Below, piece after piece: positions 8,120 to 17,200 of a stretch of 64,000 nt of DNA. Where the stretch lies: contig NZ_JAKEDS010000006.1 in the NCBI RefSeq assembly GCF_021462415.1, positions 1 to 64,000 on the forward strand. Direction: 5' to 3'. This DNA comes from Rhodohalobacter sp. 614A. Its GTDB lineage: Bacteria; Bacteroidota; Rhodothermia; Balneolales; Balneolaceae. A program made the translations under genes and the position numbers. Within the stretch, counting starts at the first letter, position 1. The number at the start of each line of letters is the position of its first letter. The notes below the pieces were generated by a model that saw nothing but the letters and a program-made list of their open reading frames with translations, made no database searches and was not told where the DNA came from.

Positions 8120-9637
8120 TTAAAACGGTGCTTTGTCATCATCACCGCCAGGATCGTGAGTAGGAGGGGGGAGGGCAGATCCATCCTCAGACTCTTCGAG
8201 ATAGCCGTCTACTCGGGGGGTTTTGTTAGTATCGATTCGTGAAAGGCGTTCGAACCGGGCATACTCTTTCACAAAATACATTCGCGTAGTACCCACTGGT
8301 CCGTTTCGCTGCTTGCCGATAATCAATTCCGCTAGCCCGTTTGTGGATTCGCCCTCTGCGGTGGTGGTGATTCCATAATACTCCGGCCGGTAGAGGAAAC
8401 AGACAACGTCGGCATCCTGCTCAATGGAACCGGATTCCCGAAGGTCACTCAACTGGGGACGTTTATCACCGCCCCGCTGTTCCACTGCACGGCTCAACTG
8501 AGCAAGAGCAATAACCGGTACACTCAATTCTTTTGCAAGTGATTTTAAACCACGGGAGATCGTTGCAATTTCCTGCTCTCGGTTTCCGTAATCCTTGGAG
8601 CTGGCAGTCATAAGCTGGAGGTAATCAACCACAATCAAACCGATATCGTGCTCGCTTTTCAGTCGCCGGCATTTGGTTCGGAGTTCCATCAGGCTCAGGC
8701 TGGGAGTGTCGTCCACAAAAATATTGGCGGTAAACAACCGGCTGGCCGCGTCAATCAACCGTTTAAAATCTTCATCTTTCACACGGCCCGTCCGGGCATC
8801 CTGGGCGTTAATGCGTGCTTCCATTGTCAGGAATCGTTGAACCAACTGCTGGGATGACATCTCCAAACTAAAAATAGCTACGTTGGTTTGCATCTCCTCG
8901 TTTGAATGAAGAGCCGCATTCCGAGCGGCCGTCAATACAAACGCCGTTTTACCCATCGAGGGACGGGCTGCTATTATAATCAAATCGCCGTTTTGCCAAC
9001 CAGAGGTGTATTTATCCACATCCAGTCCAGATGGAACACCAGTTACACCTTCCGGTTTCCCGCGAAGATCTTCAAGGTATCCAAGTGTGTCTTTTAAAAT
9101 ATCACCAATGGCCGTAGCATTGGCTCTGGTTTTATTATTGGAGAGATCAAAAATTCGTTGCTCGGCTTCATCCAGAACATCAAAGGCGTCAGAAGTGGTA
9201 TCGTACGCTGTTTTGATAATTTCATTACAGTGCAGAATCAAATTTCGCTTAATCGATTTTTCCGTAATGATCTGCGCATGATAATCGATATTGGCCGCTG
9301 AGCTTACCGAACGGGTGAGGTCAGCTAGGTAACCAGTTCCGCCCACAACATCCAGGAGACTTTTGTCCCGCAGTTCATTTTCAACGGTTAGAAGATCGAG
9401 GGGATTATCCCGTTCGTAGAGTTCAAAAAGCGTTTCAAAAATGTGTTTATTGGCGGGTTTGTAAAAATCCTCGGGCCTCAACAGCTGAAGTGCGATCGTG
9501 GCTGCTTCCCGCTCAATCAGCATCGCCCCTAAAACGGCTTCTTCCACTTCCACAGCCTGGGGAGGAACACGTCCGCCATCTTCACGAAAGGACCGCGGAT
9601 TGTTTTGGGAGGAACTGGAACCACTCTGGTTTGCCAT
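8120..9637 (-). CDS. dnaB: Replicative DNA helicase DnaB
   Basis: A 505-residue hexameric RecA-fold helicase that unwinds DNA at the fork. The N-terminal DnaB domain (about residues 25-130) carries the usual PPQAVEVEEAVLGAML opening. The C-terminal ATPase has Walker A ARPSMGKT at residues 224-231, Walker B LIVVDYLQL and the conserved RESGSIEQDADVV segment near the end. Length matches chromosomal DnaB, with a Ser/Gln-rich N-terminal extension and an acidic C-terminal tail. Carrying its own dnaB, with ssb nearby, suggests a large plasmid that supplies part of its own replication machinery; a chromosomal location cannot be excluded from this window alone. Confidence 0.96.
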   Translation of the reverse strand: MANQSGSSSSQNNPRSFREDGGRVPPQAVEVEEAVLGAMLIEREAATIALQLLRPEDFYKPANKHIFETLFELYERDNPLDLLTVENELRDKSLLDVVGGTGYLADLTRSVSSAANIDYHAQIITEKSIKRNLILHCNEIIKTAYDTTSDAFDVLDEAEQRIFDLSNNKTRANATAIGDILKDTLGYLEDLRGKPEGVTGVPSGLDVDKYTSGWQNGDLIIIAARPSMGKTAFVLTAARNAALHSNEEMQTNVAIFSLEMSSQQLVQRFLTMEARINAQDARTGRVKDEDFKRLIDAASRLFTANIFVDDTPSLSLMELRTKCRRLKSEHDIGLIVVDYLQLMTASSKDYGNREQEIATISRGLKSLAKELSVPVIALAQLSRAVEQRGGDKRPQLSDLRESGSIEQDADVVCFLYRPEYYGITTTAEGESTNGLAELIIGKQRNGPVGTTRMYFVKEYARFERLSRIDTNKTPRVDGYLEESEDGSALPPPTHDPGGDDDKAPF

Positions 9638-9781
9638 AAGCAGATGGTTTTAAAAGGAAATAAAGAATACTCCAACGATAAATCACTGTTTTTGAAAGTA
9701 ATAAAAGTGAAAGGAAATGTTTATTGAAATTTTAAACGAACACTTCGGCCAAGGGGTGGCGAATCGTAGACCAAAGTTGTT

Positions 9782-9940
9782 TTATTTCTGTTCATGATCG
9801 AAACGAGATGCATTAATGGCAATAGATTCTAAAAAATACTTCTCAATTTTAGCAGCAAAATAATTGTTGCACTTATCGCACACTATACCGGGAGGGAAAA
9901 TGTATTCAATCTTGCTCAACCGGTAAAGGTTTATAACTAC
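9782..9940 (-). pseudogene. Remnant resembling an HNH-endonuclease C-terminus
   Basis: A short minus-strand frame with no start codon, ending at TAA 9782-9784. It contains EYIFPPGIVCDKCNNYFAAK followed by IEKYFLES, similar to the zinc-knuckle CxxCN part of HNH_5-type endonucleases. The upstream half of such a gene is missing. Family assignment is tentative. Confidence 0.4.
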
Positions 9941-9975
9941 TCACGCACCGCTATTGAGACAGTTATAGCAAATGC

Positions 9976-10278
9976 GTGTATCATAAAATTTATGAGCAAA
10001 GCAGCCCGATTGAGGTGAACTCCTTGCGGGCCAGATTGAAGTACTCAGATTTTCTGTTCCCATCGATAGAAAATAAAATGCATCAGAAAAAAGGATTGTT
10101 TCAAGAGTTTACCGGACCCGCCGAATTGGAGGTTTTTGAAAGAGCTATTTTAGAACCTATAGAAAAAGAGCCATGCATGGTTGAAGAACTGGCCAATGAA
10201 TTTCACAAGAGACAGGATATTAAATCATATACGGAATATCAGAAGTGTGGGAAGGGTAGGCATAGATCATTTTTTTAA
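9976..10278 (+). pseudogene. Truncated open frame running into the reductase gene
   Basis: A GTG-started frame of 100 codons with natural-looking composition (PCMVEELANEFHKRQD) that overlaps the 3' end of the convergent reductase gene by 59 bases. Its last residues (GKGRHRSFF) are just antisense reductase sequence, so the original gene was probably cut here when the mer cluster inserted. The product is not recognised. Confidence 0.35.
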
Positions 10279-11569
10279 GTACTGCTGCTTTCAGGTTCTG
10301 GTTCATGGCCATGGTAAACAGGTTGATGATTTCCTCAGACTTGTTACCTAACACGTGTGCACCTAAAATCTGTCCGTTTTCTTTGTTGATAATGGTTTTA
10401 AAAGCGACGTGCGACTCATTGGTTCGCTTGTAGGAATACCAACCATCGATCTCTTTAAAATTGACCTCAATATCATAATCTTGTTTCTGGGCCTGCTCCT
10501 CGGTGAACCCCACTGAAGCCAGTGGTGGCAGGGTAAATACTGTGGTTGGCTGGGCCGGATAATCCGCTTTTCGGTGGTTGCCTTCCAACAGGTTAGAGGA
10601 AACAATATGTGATTCAAATCCGGCAACCGGGGTTAAGGGCAGGCCATTGGTGTCTGCGGCATCTCCGGCCGCATACACTCTTGGATTACTGGAGCTCTGC
10701 AGATATTCATTCACGCTAACTCCGTTATTAGTTCGTTCTATATTTCCTTCTTTCAATTGCATATCGTCAATGTCTGGAACGCGACCCGCTCCGTGAACGA
10801 CCAGATCCCCGGTAAATATTTTGGTAGTACCCTTTTGTGAAGCTTCTACTCTAAAAGAACCCCCATCCTTAATTATGGACTGCACGTCGGTATTCAGGTG
10901 GACCTTGATATTTAATGTACGGGCTTTTTTCAGAAGTATGTTAACCATGTCTTTATCAAAACCTTCCAATGGGCGCTTCCCACGGTGTACGATTTCCACT
11001 TCGGACCCGGCCATCGAAGCGATGAAGGCAAATTCAAATGAGATGTATCCACCACCCACAAAAACCAGCTTTTGGGGTAGATCATCGAGGTTAAGAAACT
11101 CAGTGCTCGTAGTAAGGTGTTCGAAGCCGTCAATAGGGAGGGGAGCAGGTTTGGCTCCGGCAGCTATTAAAAAGTTTTTGGCTGTCAGCCTTTCACCGTT
11201 TACTTCGATGGTTTCTTCATCAACAAAGGACGCTCGGCCGTGAAAAGGAGTAACACCTATCTTCTCCATGCCTTTTTCCCGACTTTCCGGGACTGGCTCG
11301 GTAAAGGTGCGCTTGAAGTCCATCAATTCCTGCCAATCGATAAGCGTGTTGCCCGAAATGCCATGATCCTTCATCCGGCGGTTCCAGTCGATCAGTTCGG
11401 CTGCCCCGACGATCACTTTTTTGGGATCGCAGCCGCGGCGCGCGCAAGTTCCGCCAAATGGACGGGAGTCAATCTGGGCGACACTCCATCCGGCTTTGGC
11501 GCATTTCCCGGCAGCCGTTGAGCCGCCTGATCCGGTTCCGATGACGATAAGATCAAAGTGTTTAGCCAT
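10220..11569 (-). CDS. FAD-dependent disulfide reductase of the mercuric reductase-like group
   Basis: 449 residues from ATG 11569. It has the Rossmann FAD site IGTGSGGSTAAGK (about residues 10-22), the redox-active pair GGTCARRGCDPKK (Cys42, Cys47), an NAD(P)H-binding VGGGYISFEFA and the GDAADTNG FAD motif. It is placed last in a mer cluster, so mercuric ion reduction is the obvious guess. However, it lacks the C-terminal vicinal CysCys pair of classical MerA (it ends YPSHTSDIPYMI) and has no N-terminal HMA domain. It may reduce another disulfide or metal substrate, or work with the Cys-rich neighbour. The start is one base after the stop of the GDCCVxC gene (TGATATG), indicating translational coupling. 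Confidence 0.85.
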   Translation of the reverse strand: MAKHFDLIVIGTGSGGSTAAGKCAKAGWSVAQIDSRPFGGTCARRGCDPKKVIVGAAELIDWNRRMKDHGISGNTLIDWQELMDFKRTFTEPVPESREKGMEKIGVTPFHGRASFVDEETIEVNGERLTAKNFLIAAGAKPAPLPIDGFEHLTTSTEFLNLDDLPQKLVFVGGGYISFEFAFIASMAGSEVEIVHRGKRPLEGFDKDMVNILLKKARTLNIKVHLNTDVQSIIKDGGSFRVEASQKGTTKIFTGDLVVHGAGRVPDIDDMQLKEGNIERTNNGVSVNEYLQSSSNPRVYAAGDAADTNGLPLTPVAGFESHIVSSNLLEGNHRKADYPAQPTTVFTLPPLASVGFTEEQAQKQDYDIEVNFKEIDGWYSYKRTNESHVAFKTIINKENGQILGAHVLGNKSEEIINLFTMAMNQNLKAAVLKKMIYAYPSHTSDIPYMI

Positions 11570-11570
11570 A

Positions 11571-11780
11571 TCAACAACAGGATTTATTCTTTTGGATGGG
11601 TGGACAGGGTGAGTCACCATATGAACAGAACACACAGCAGTCTCCTTTTTTGGGTTTCAATACTTCTCCGCATTTTGGACATTCCCAGAAAAACTGACAA
11701 GAATCTGTTAGCATAATTTCGGTCGTTTTATATCCACAATTTGAACAGGTGATGGTTGATTCTAAGGTTACGGTACTCAT
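11571..11780 (-). CDS. GDCCVxC-domain small metal-site protein
   Basis: 69 residues, nine or so of them cysteines. It opens with a CxxC pair (ITCSNCGYK), a second CPKC pair, then the family signature KKGDCCVFCSYGDSPCPPIQ, and a C-terminal CC. This small family is found beside mer and other metal genes in many environmental bacteria and includes selenoprotein members; its function is not established. I start at ATG 11780 (MSTVTLEST); upstream ATG 11807 would overlap merTP. The product may bind or pass on Hg(II) to the reductase encoded immediately downstream. Confidence 0.82.
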   Translation of the reverse strand: MSTVTLESTITCSNCGYKTTEIMLTDSCQFFWECPKCGEVLKPKKGDCCVFCSYGDSPCPPIQKNKSCC

Positions 11781-11796
11781 GGAGTGGTTAATTATT

Positions 11797-12399
11797 TCAT
11801 TTTTCATTAACAGTAAACCCGGTTTTGTTGATAGCGGCTGTAATCGTTTCCCGGTTGGTTTTGCTCTTATCATATTTAACTGTGGCTTTGCGGGTGTCAT
11901 ATGAAGCATCCGCTTCGAGAACACCATCTACACTGCTTGCGGCATTTTTTACGGTAGCTTCACATCCCGTACAAGTCATCCCTTCAATATCCAGGGTAAT
12001 GGTTTGCACTTGACTTTTCTGTACATAAACTACCTGTTGGTTTTGCTTCGGGAAGAACGCCTCCGAATAATATGGGAAAGCCAGTAGCAGGGCGGTCAGA
12101 ACGGTTATGATGCTCAGAAAACCTTTGGTCTGCCAGAAAGAGGGGTTTTCCTCACAGGCACATTCCGGATCCCATCTCGGCTTGAGTTTTTGATACCAGG
12201 CGAAGCCTACCAAAAGCACTGTAATCCCAATCAGGAAGGGACGGAAGGGTTCAATCCACGAAAATGTAGAGGCTACACCACTTATTCCGGCAAGAAATGC
12301 AGCTACCGGTGTTACACAGCACAAAGATGCTAAAAAAGCCGCAAACAGGCCTGCGCCCATCCACTTCGTGTCAGAGTTGTTCTTTTGTTGATCGTTCAC
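11797..12399 (-). CDS. merTP: Mercuric transport fusion protein MerTP
   Basis: 200 residues. The N-terminal MerT-like part has three membrane segments with the vicinal pair SLCCVTP (Cys27-28) in the first and a further CACEE cysteine pair in a loop. The C-terminal part is a MerP/HMA domain with GMTCTGCEATVKNA. Such fusions import Hg(II) across the inner membrane and hand it to cytoplasmic thiols. The start codon overlaps the arsR stop by 4 bases, so it is in the same operon. Confidence 0.92.
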   Translation of the reverse strand: MNDQQKNNSDTKWMGAGLFAAFLASLCCVTPVAAFLAGISGVASTFSWIEPFRPFLIGITVLLVGFAWYQKLKPRWDPECACEENPSFWQTKGFLSIITVLTALLLAFPYYSEAFFPKQNQQVVYVQKSQVQTITLDIEGMTCTGCEATVKNAASSVDGVLEADASYDTRKATVKYDKSKTNRETITAAINKTGFTVNEK

Positions 12400-12776
12400 G
12401 CAGCTAACACCTCCAAGAGATTATTGTCTTTAATTTGATTGAAGTTTGGAGAAAGAATCTCGCTAAATTGAGGGTTCAACGAATAAAAAATGGTTTGCCC
12501 GTCCCTTTCAGTTTCTACCAGTCCGCCATCCTTGAGCTTGCGAAGGTGCTGGGAGACAGCAGGGACGCTCATGTCCAGGATATCACTTAGATCGCAGGGA
12601 CAAAGCTTTTTTTCCTGGCTAAGCAGGTAAAGGATCTTCAGGCGTACGTCATTGGCAGTCAGCTTTAAAATATTGACCAGCCGATCAATCGATCCTTCCA
12701 CTTTGTTTAAAGAATTTATACACCGATTTATTTGAGTAAGGTCGGCTACCTCTCGAATACATTCTTGTTTGCTCAT
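12396..12776 (-). CDS. ArsR/SmtB-family metalloregulator of the mer operon
   Basis: 126 residues. The winged helix has MSVPAVSQHLRKLKDGGLV as its recognition region, preceded by the metal-sensor-like KLCPCDLSDIL at the start of the same module, where ArsR proteins hold their thiolate site. Two extra N-terminal cysteines (QECIRE, NRCINSL) could complete the Hg site. It is the first gene of the tightly linked arsR-merTP-GDCCVxC-reductase unit and probably represses it until metal binds. Confidence 0.88.
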   Translation of the reverse strand: MSKQECIREVADLTQINRCINSLNKVEGSIDRLVNILKLTANDVRLKILYLLSQEKKLCPCDLSDILDMSVPAVSQHLRKLKDGGLVETERDGQTIFYSLNPQFSEILSPNFNQIKDNNLLEVLAA

Positions 12777-12887
12777 CGTCGTACTTTAATTCCTTGTTAG
12801 GTCATTAAATTGCTATAACACTAATATAATTTATTTATTATTTAATTAAATGCTTAAATATAAGCTAAAATGAATTGTTAGATTCTA

Positions 12888-13337
12888 TCATCTGATGTTT
12901 TTACCGGTGTTACTTTCTCCCTCAAGAGCTTCAAGAATCGGGCAGTCACCTTTCGGTCCGCTTCCTGCACAGGAATCAATCAGATCGGTCAGCGTTGATT
13001 TAATCCGCCGAAGATCGCTTATTTTTTCAACTACATCTCTGTATTTTTTTTGCGCTTCACTTCGGATTTCAGAACAGGTGGTTCCTTCATCCATTCTTAG
13101 CTCAAGCAGTTCTTTTATCTCTTTTAGTGTAAAACCTAACTCCTGGGCTCGCTTAATAAATTTGATTTGATCGATATGCCGTTGGGTAAAAATTCGATAA
13201 CCAGATCGGCGTCGGTCTGGTTTGAGAATGAGGCTTCTTTTTTCATAATAACGTACCGTTTCCTTGTTAACATTAGCTCTTCGTGCAACTTCGCCAATCT
13301 TATAAGTGGCTCTGTCTTTACTTTTTTCTTCAGTCAT
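12888..13337 (-). CDS. merR: MerR-family mercury-responsive regulator
   Basis: 149 residues from ATG 13337 (AAGGTG box; the upstream GTG is less likely). An N-terminal MerR winged helix (YKIGEVARRANVNKETVRYY) is followed by a dimer helix. The three cysteines that bind Hg(II) in MerR of Tn501 are all present in matching places: TTC (Cys88), DSC (Cys123) and DCP (Cys132). It is therefore a true Hg sensor rather than a Cu, Zn or Cd type. It is separated by 111 bp of AT-rich DNA from arsR, where the mer promoter should lie; no clear dyad could be fixed by eye. Confidence 0.92.
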   Translation of the reverse strand: MTEEKSKDRATYKIGEVARRANVNKETVRYYEKRSLILKPDRRRSGYRIFTQRHIDQIKFIKRAQELGFTLKEIKELLELRMDEGTTCSEIRSEAQKKYRDVVEKISDLRRIKSTLTDLIDSCAGSGPKGDCPILEALEGESNTGKNIR

Positions 13338-13377
13338 AATCACACCTTCATTTCAGTAAAATGAAATTTCAATAAGA

Positions 13378-13402
13378 ATATCCGGGAAACAAACCCGGAT
13401 AT
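13378..13402 (-). terminator. Stem-loop between the Cys-rich gene and merR
   Basis: ATATCCGGG (13378-13386) pairs perfectly with CCCGGATAT (13394-13402), 9 bp with a 7-base loop, just after the 13407 stop codon in the direction of transcription. It probably separates the Cys-rich gene from merR. Confidence 0.55.
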
Positions 13403-13406
13403 GATT

Positions 13407-13553
13407 TCAATTCTTCTTTATCATTGTTTTGCCACAGCAGCACGTCGGGTTTTGAGTTCCCGAGCAATCGCTGGGCGCTCCTTGAGATACGGTGATTTCG
13501 CAACCGCAATTTTCATCTGGACATTGATAAATTTCTCCTTTTTTTAATGGCAT
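13407..13553 (-). CDS. 48-residue Cys-rich protein (metallothionein-like)
   Basis: A short minus-strand gene with eight cysteines in 48 residues: YQCPDENCGCEI, then SDCSG, then PTCCCGKTM. The CxxxxCxC and CCC groups are natural soft-metal ligands. A GGAG sits inside the 5' coding part; the start ATG at 13553 follows an AT-rich leader. I recall similar tiny proteins with a CCCGxxM ending near metal genes, but no function is known to me. It heads the mer region and may act as a small Hg or Cu buffer. Confidence 0.6.
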   Translation of the reverse strand: MPLKKGEIYQCPDENCGCEITVSQGAPSDCSGTQNPTCCCGKTMIKKN

Positions 13554-13734
13554 AAAACTACCTCAATTTTATTATGATTATTAATTCACTATAAATATAA
13601 GCCCTGTACCATGGTCGAGAGTCAAGTATTTTAATAATTTTATTAGGATGTTTGAAAGTAACCGGGCTTGATCATTGCCTTGTTTCAGAAAATTAAATTA
13701 CTTGAAAAAACTATTAGGCTAACATGCTGATATG

Positions 13735-14109
13735 CTACTGGGAGGCATTCATCTGTACCCAACGTTGATATGTTTGCTCATCCCAGAAGCTTTGAAAATA
13801 AGCGACTGCCGCAATAGCCTCCTCATCCGTTAACGTATCTTTAAATGCAGGCATGGTGCCACCCAATTTGATACCACCCTCTTCGATCTGTTGAATGAGA
13901 ACGGAAAGAGGGTGATGCCATGCATGGGCCAATCCGTCTAACGGTGGGGCAGGGAAAGACCCGTCGGGATTTCGCTGTCTCCAATCCTCAACAATTCCTT
14001 GTGCCCTGGTACCATGACAACTTGCACAATGAGTCGAAAATATTTGTTTGCCTACCTCGAACTGTTTTTCTGAAAACCAACGTCCTTCTGTAACAGGTTC
14101 TTTTTGAGA
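13735..14109 (-). pseudogene. Cytochrome c gene lacking its 5' end
   Basis: The frame holds a full c-type haem domain: FSTHCASCHGTRAQG with the CxxCH motif, then a methionine-ligand region around LGGTMPAFKDTLTDEEA. It lacks any signal peptide: reading back, the frame meets TGA at 14110-14112 with no start codon. Immediately upstream, in another frame, is the front of a PII gene. The two fragments share one junction, so a deletion fused them. Without a signal peptide it cannot be exported for haem attachment. Confidence 0.75.
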
Positions 14110-14231
14110 TCAGACATGCGACCGAGTCCCATTACTTCAAGAACTGTCATACAACAGTAGCCCTCAGCTTCAAGCCCGTCTACAACCTCTTCTGCTTTTC
14201 GTTTTCGGATAAATGCTTTTACTTCATTCAT
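14052..14231 (-). pseudogene. 5' fragment of a PII-like regulator gene
   Basis: ATG 14231 opens a 59-codon frame whose first 45 residues are a clear PII N-terminus: VKAFIRKRKAEEVVDGLEAE, then GYCCMTVLEVMGLGR. It matches the intact PII-like protein at 53026-53370 in both the Ile-Arg opening and the CC-x-TV strand. Past about 14105 it runs out of frame into the cytochrome c fragment and stops at 14052-14054. The T-loop and C-terminal half are gone. Confidence 0.7.
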
Positions 14232-14251
14232 AATGGTTTTTGGTTAATAGA

Positions 14252-14276
14252 CTGTCGGGTTTTTAAAACCTGACAG
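14252..14276. repeat. Hairpin repeat of the AACCTGACAGGTT type
   Basis: CTGTCGGGTTTT pairs with AAAACCTGACAG with one mismatch. It sits between the end of cusA and the PII/cytochrome remnant, where it could terminate the cus operon. Same family as 4359-4425 and 48259-48285. Confidence 0.6.
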
Positions 14277-14291
14277 GTCTGGTTCAGATTT

Positions 14292-17200
14292 CTATTGAGT
14301 TTCAATTTGTTTCTCTTCTTCAGATGCTGAAGCGAGTTTTTTAACTTCTCGGCTTTTCCACAGGTAGTAGATCACCGGCAGTACAACCAAACTGAGGATG
14401 GTGGTCGATACCATTCCTCCGACCATAGGAGCAGCGATCCGTTTCATGACGGTGGCTCCTGTTCCAGCACCCCACATGATGGGAAGCAGGCCGCCGGTAA
14501 TGGCACAGACGGTCATGAATATCGGACGAATACGCTGGGCCGATCCCTCAAAAATGGCTTGTTTCAGATCATCGAGGTTTTTCATCTTGTCATTATATTT
14601 TCGATGGTTATACGCATTATCAAGGTATGTGAGCATAATCACCCCGATTTCGGCGGCCACACCTGCAAGGGCGATGGCACCAACACCTACAGCCACACTC
14701 AAATTATAACCCAGGATATACAACAGCCAGAATGAACCCACCAGTGAGAAAGGCAGAGTTAACAGAACGATCATACTCTCCTGCAGATTTTTAAAGTTGA
14801 AGTAGAGCAGCAGAAAGATGATCAGCAGGGTGATTGGTACAACCACCTGCAGCCGTTTTTTGGCACGCTCCATATACTCATACTGTCCGCTCCAAGCCAA
14901 GCTGTAGCCGGATGGAAGGTCGAGGCGTTCCTCAACCGTTTGCCGGGCGTCATTCACATAGCTTCCGATATCGGAGGTTGTCAGGTCCACATAGATCCAG
15001 CTCGAATATCGAGCATTTTCCGTTTTAATAACCGGAGCTCCTTTTTGAACTTGCAAATCAGCAACATACTCAATCGGAATTTGAGCACCGGAAGGAGTGG
15101 GAATCAACACTCGGTCCAGATCCATCATGTTTTCACGAAGTTCCCGAGCGTATCGTACGTTTACAGGGTACCGCTCAAGCCCTTCCACCGTTTGCGTTAC
15201 ATTCATACCGCCAATGGCTGACTGGATGACATCCTGCACATCACCGGTTGTCAATCCATAACGTGCTGCTTCTTTCCTGTTGATGGTAAAGTCCAGGTAA
15301 TTGCCGCCTGTCGTCTTATCAGCAAAGACGCTCAGGGTACCGGGAACGTCCCGCACCACCGAGGCAATGTCTTGGCTGAGATCGGAAAGTACCTGCAAAT
15401 CCGGACCGGTTACTTTAATTCCAATAGGTGTCTTGATACCTGTCGAGAGCATATCAATCCGGGTTTTAATCGGCATCGTCCATGCATTTGTGAGCCCCGG
15501 TATCTTAATGGCAGCATCCATCTCCTGTTTCAACTTGTCCATGGTCATCCCTTCTCGCCACTCCTCTTCGGGTTTCAACTGGATGATGGTTTCGAACATC
15601 GAAAGTGGAGCGGGATCGGTAGAGGTTTGAGCCCGTCCGGATTTTCCAAATACGGTTTCAACTTCTGGGAAACTGGCTATAATTTTATCCGTCTGTTGCA
15701 AGAGTTCCTTGGCCTTGGTGATACTGATACCGGGATCGGTCGTTGGCATATAGAGCAGGTCTCCCTCTTCGATGGGAGGCATAAACTCGGATCCGAGCCT
15801 GTTCAGTGGAATAAAACTTAAGCCGAGGATGACGACAGCGGTAACAACCGTCGTCCATTTAAACCGGAGCACAAAATTAATCACCGGACGATAAATCCAA
15901 ATTAAGAACCGGTTGACCGGATTTTTGTGCTCAGGTTGAATTTTGCCGCGAATGAGATAACCCATCAGAACCGGCACCAGTGTTACAGACAGTAAGGCTG
16001 CCGCTGCCATCGCATACGTCTTGGTAAATGCCAGCGGTTTAAACAACCGGCCTTCCTGTCCCTGCAGGGCAAAGATTGGCAGGAATGACACTGTAATGAT
16101 AAGCAGTGAGAAAAACAGAGCCGGCCCGACTTCTTTTGAGGCGTCTACAATAATTCGCCAGTGATCTTTCTTCCCCCGATCTTTTTCCAGATGTTTATGG
16201 GCGTTCTCCACCATAACGATTGCAGCGTCCACCATGGCTCCAATGGCAATGGCAATCCCGCTCAGCGACATAATATTGGCATTGATACCCTGGAAGTACA
16301 TCACCAGGAAGGCAGCCAGAATACCGATTGGCAAACTGATAATAGCGACCAGGGAACTACGGAAATGCAAAAGGAATATCATCACAATGATTGCAACGAC
16401 AATACTTTCCTCCAGGAGTTTATGCTCCAGGAATTCAATGGCTCGCTTGATCAGACTGGAACGGTCGTAGGCTGTTTTGATGGTGACTCCCTCCGGGAGA
16501 CCACTTTCAAGCTCTTTCAGTTTAGCCTTTACATTGTCGATGGTCTGCAGCGCATTTTCACCAAAACGCATAATGACCACGCCGCCAACCGTTTCTCCCT
16601 CTCCATTCCACTCGGCTACACCGCGTCGCAGATCCGGACCGAGATGTACATTGGCAACGTTTCTAACGAGAATAGGTGTGCCATTACCGTCGGTTCCAAT
16701 GGGCACATTTTCAACATCGGCAACGTTTTGAATATAGCCCTTGCCGCGTACCATAAATTCGGTTTCGCTCATCTCGACAAGCCTGCCGCCAACATCGTTA
16801 TTGCTGCGCTTTATGGCCATCTTCACTTTAGAAAGAGGAACATTGTACGCCAACAGTTTATCAGGATCCACTTCTACCTGGTATTGTTTTACGTGTCCGC
16901 CGACACTGGCAACTTCAGCTACTCCTTCCACGCTCAGCAGTTCATATTTCAGGAACCAGTCCTGGATGGAGCGCAATTCCTGGAGATTGTGTTGATCGCC
17001 TCCGTCCAGAACATATTCATAAACCCAGCCGACACCCGTTGCATCCGGCCCAAGTGTAGGGGTGACTCCCTCGGGCAGGTTGCTTGTGGCCGTGTTGAGA
17101 TATTCCAGCACGCGGCTTCGTGCCCAATACATATCAGTATTATCCTCAAAAATGATATAGATAAACGAAAGCCCGAAGAAGGAGTACCCTCTTACAACTT

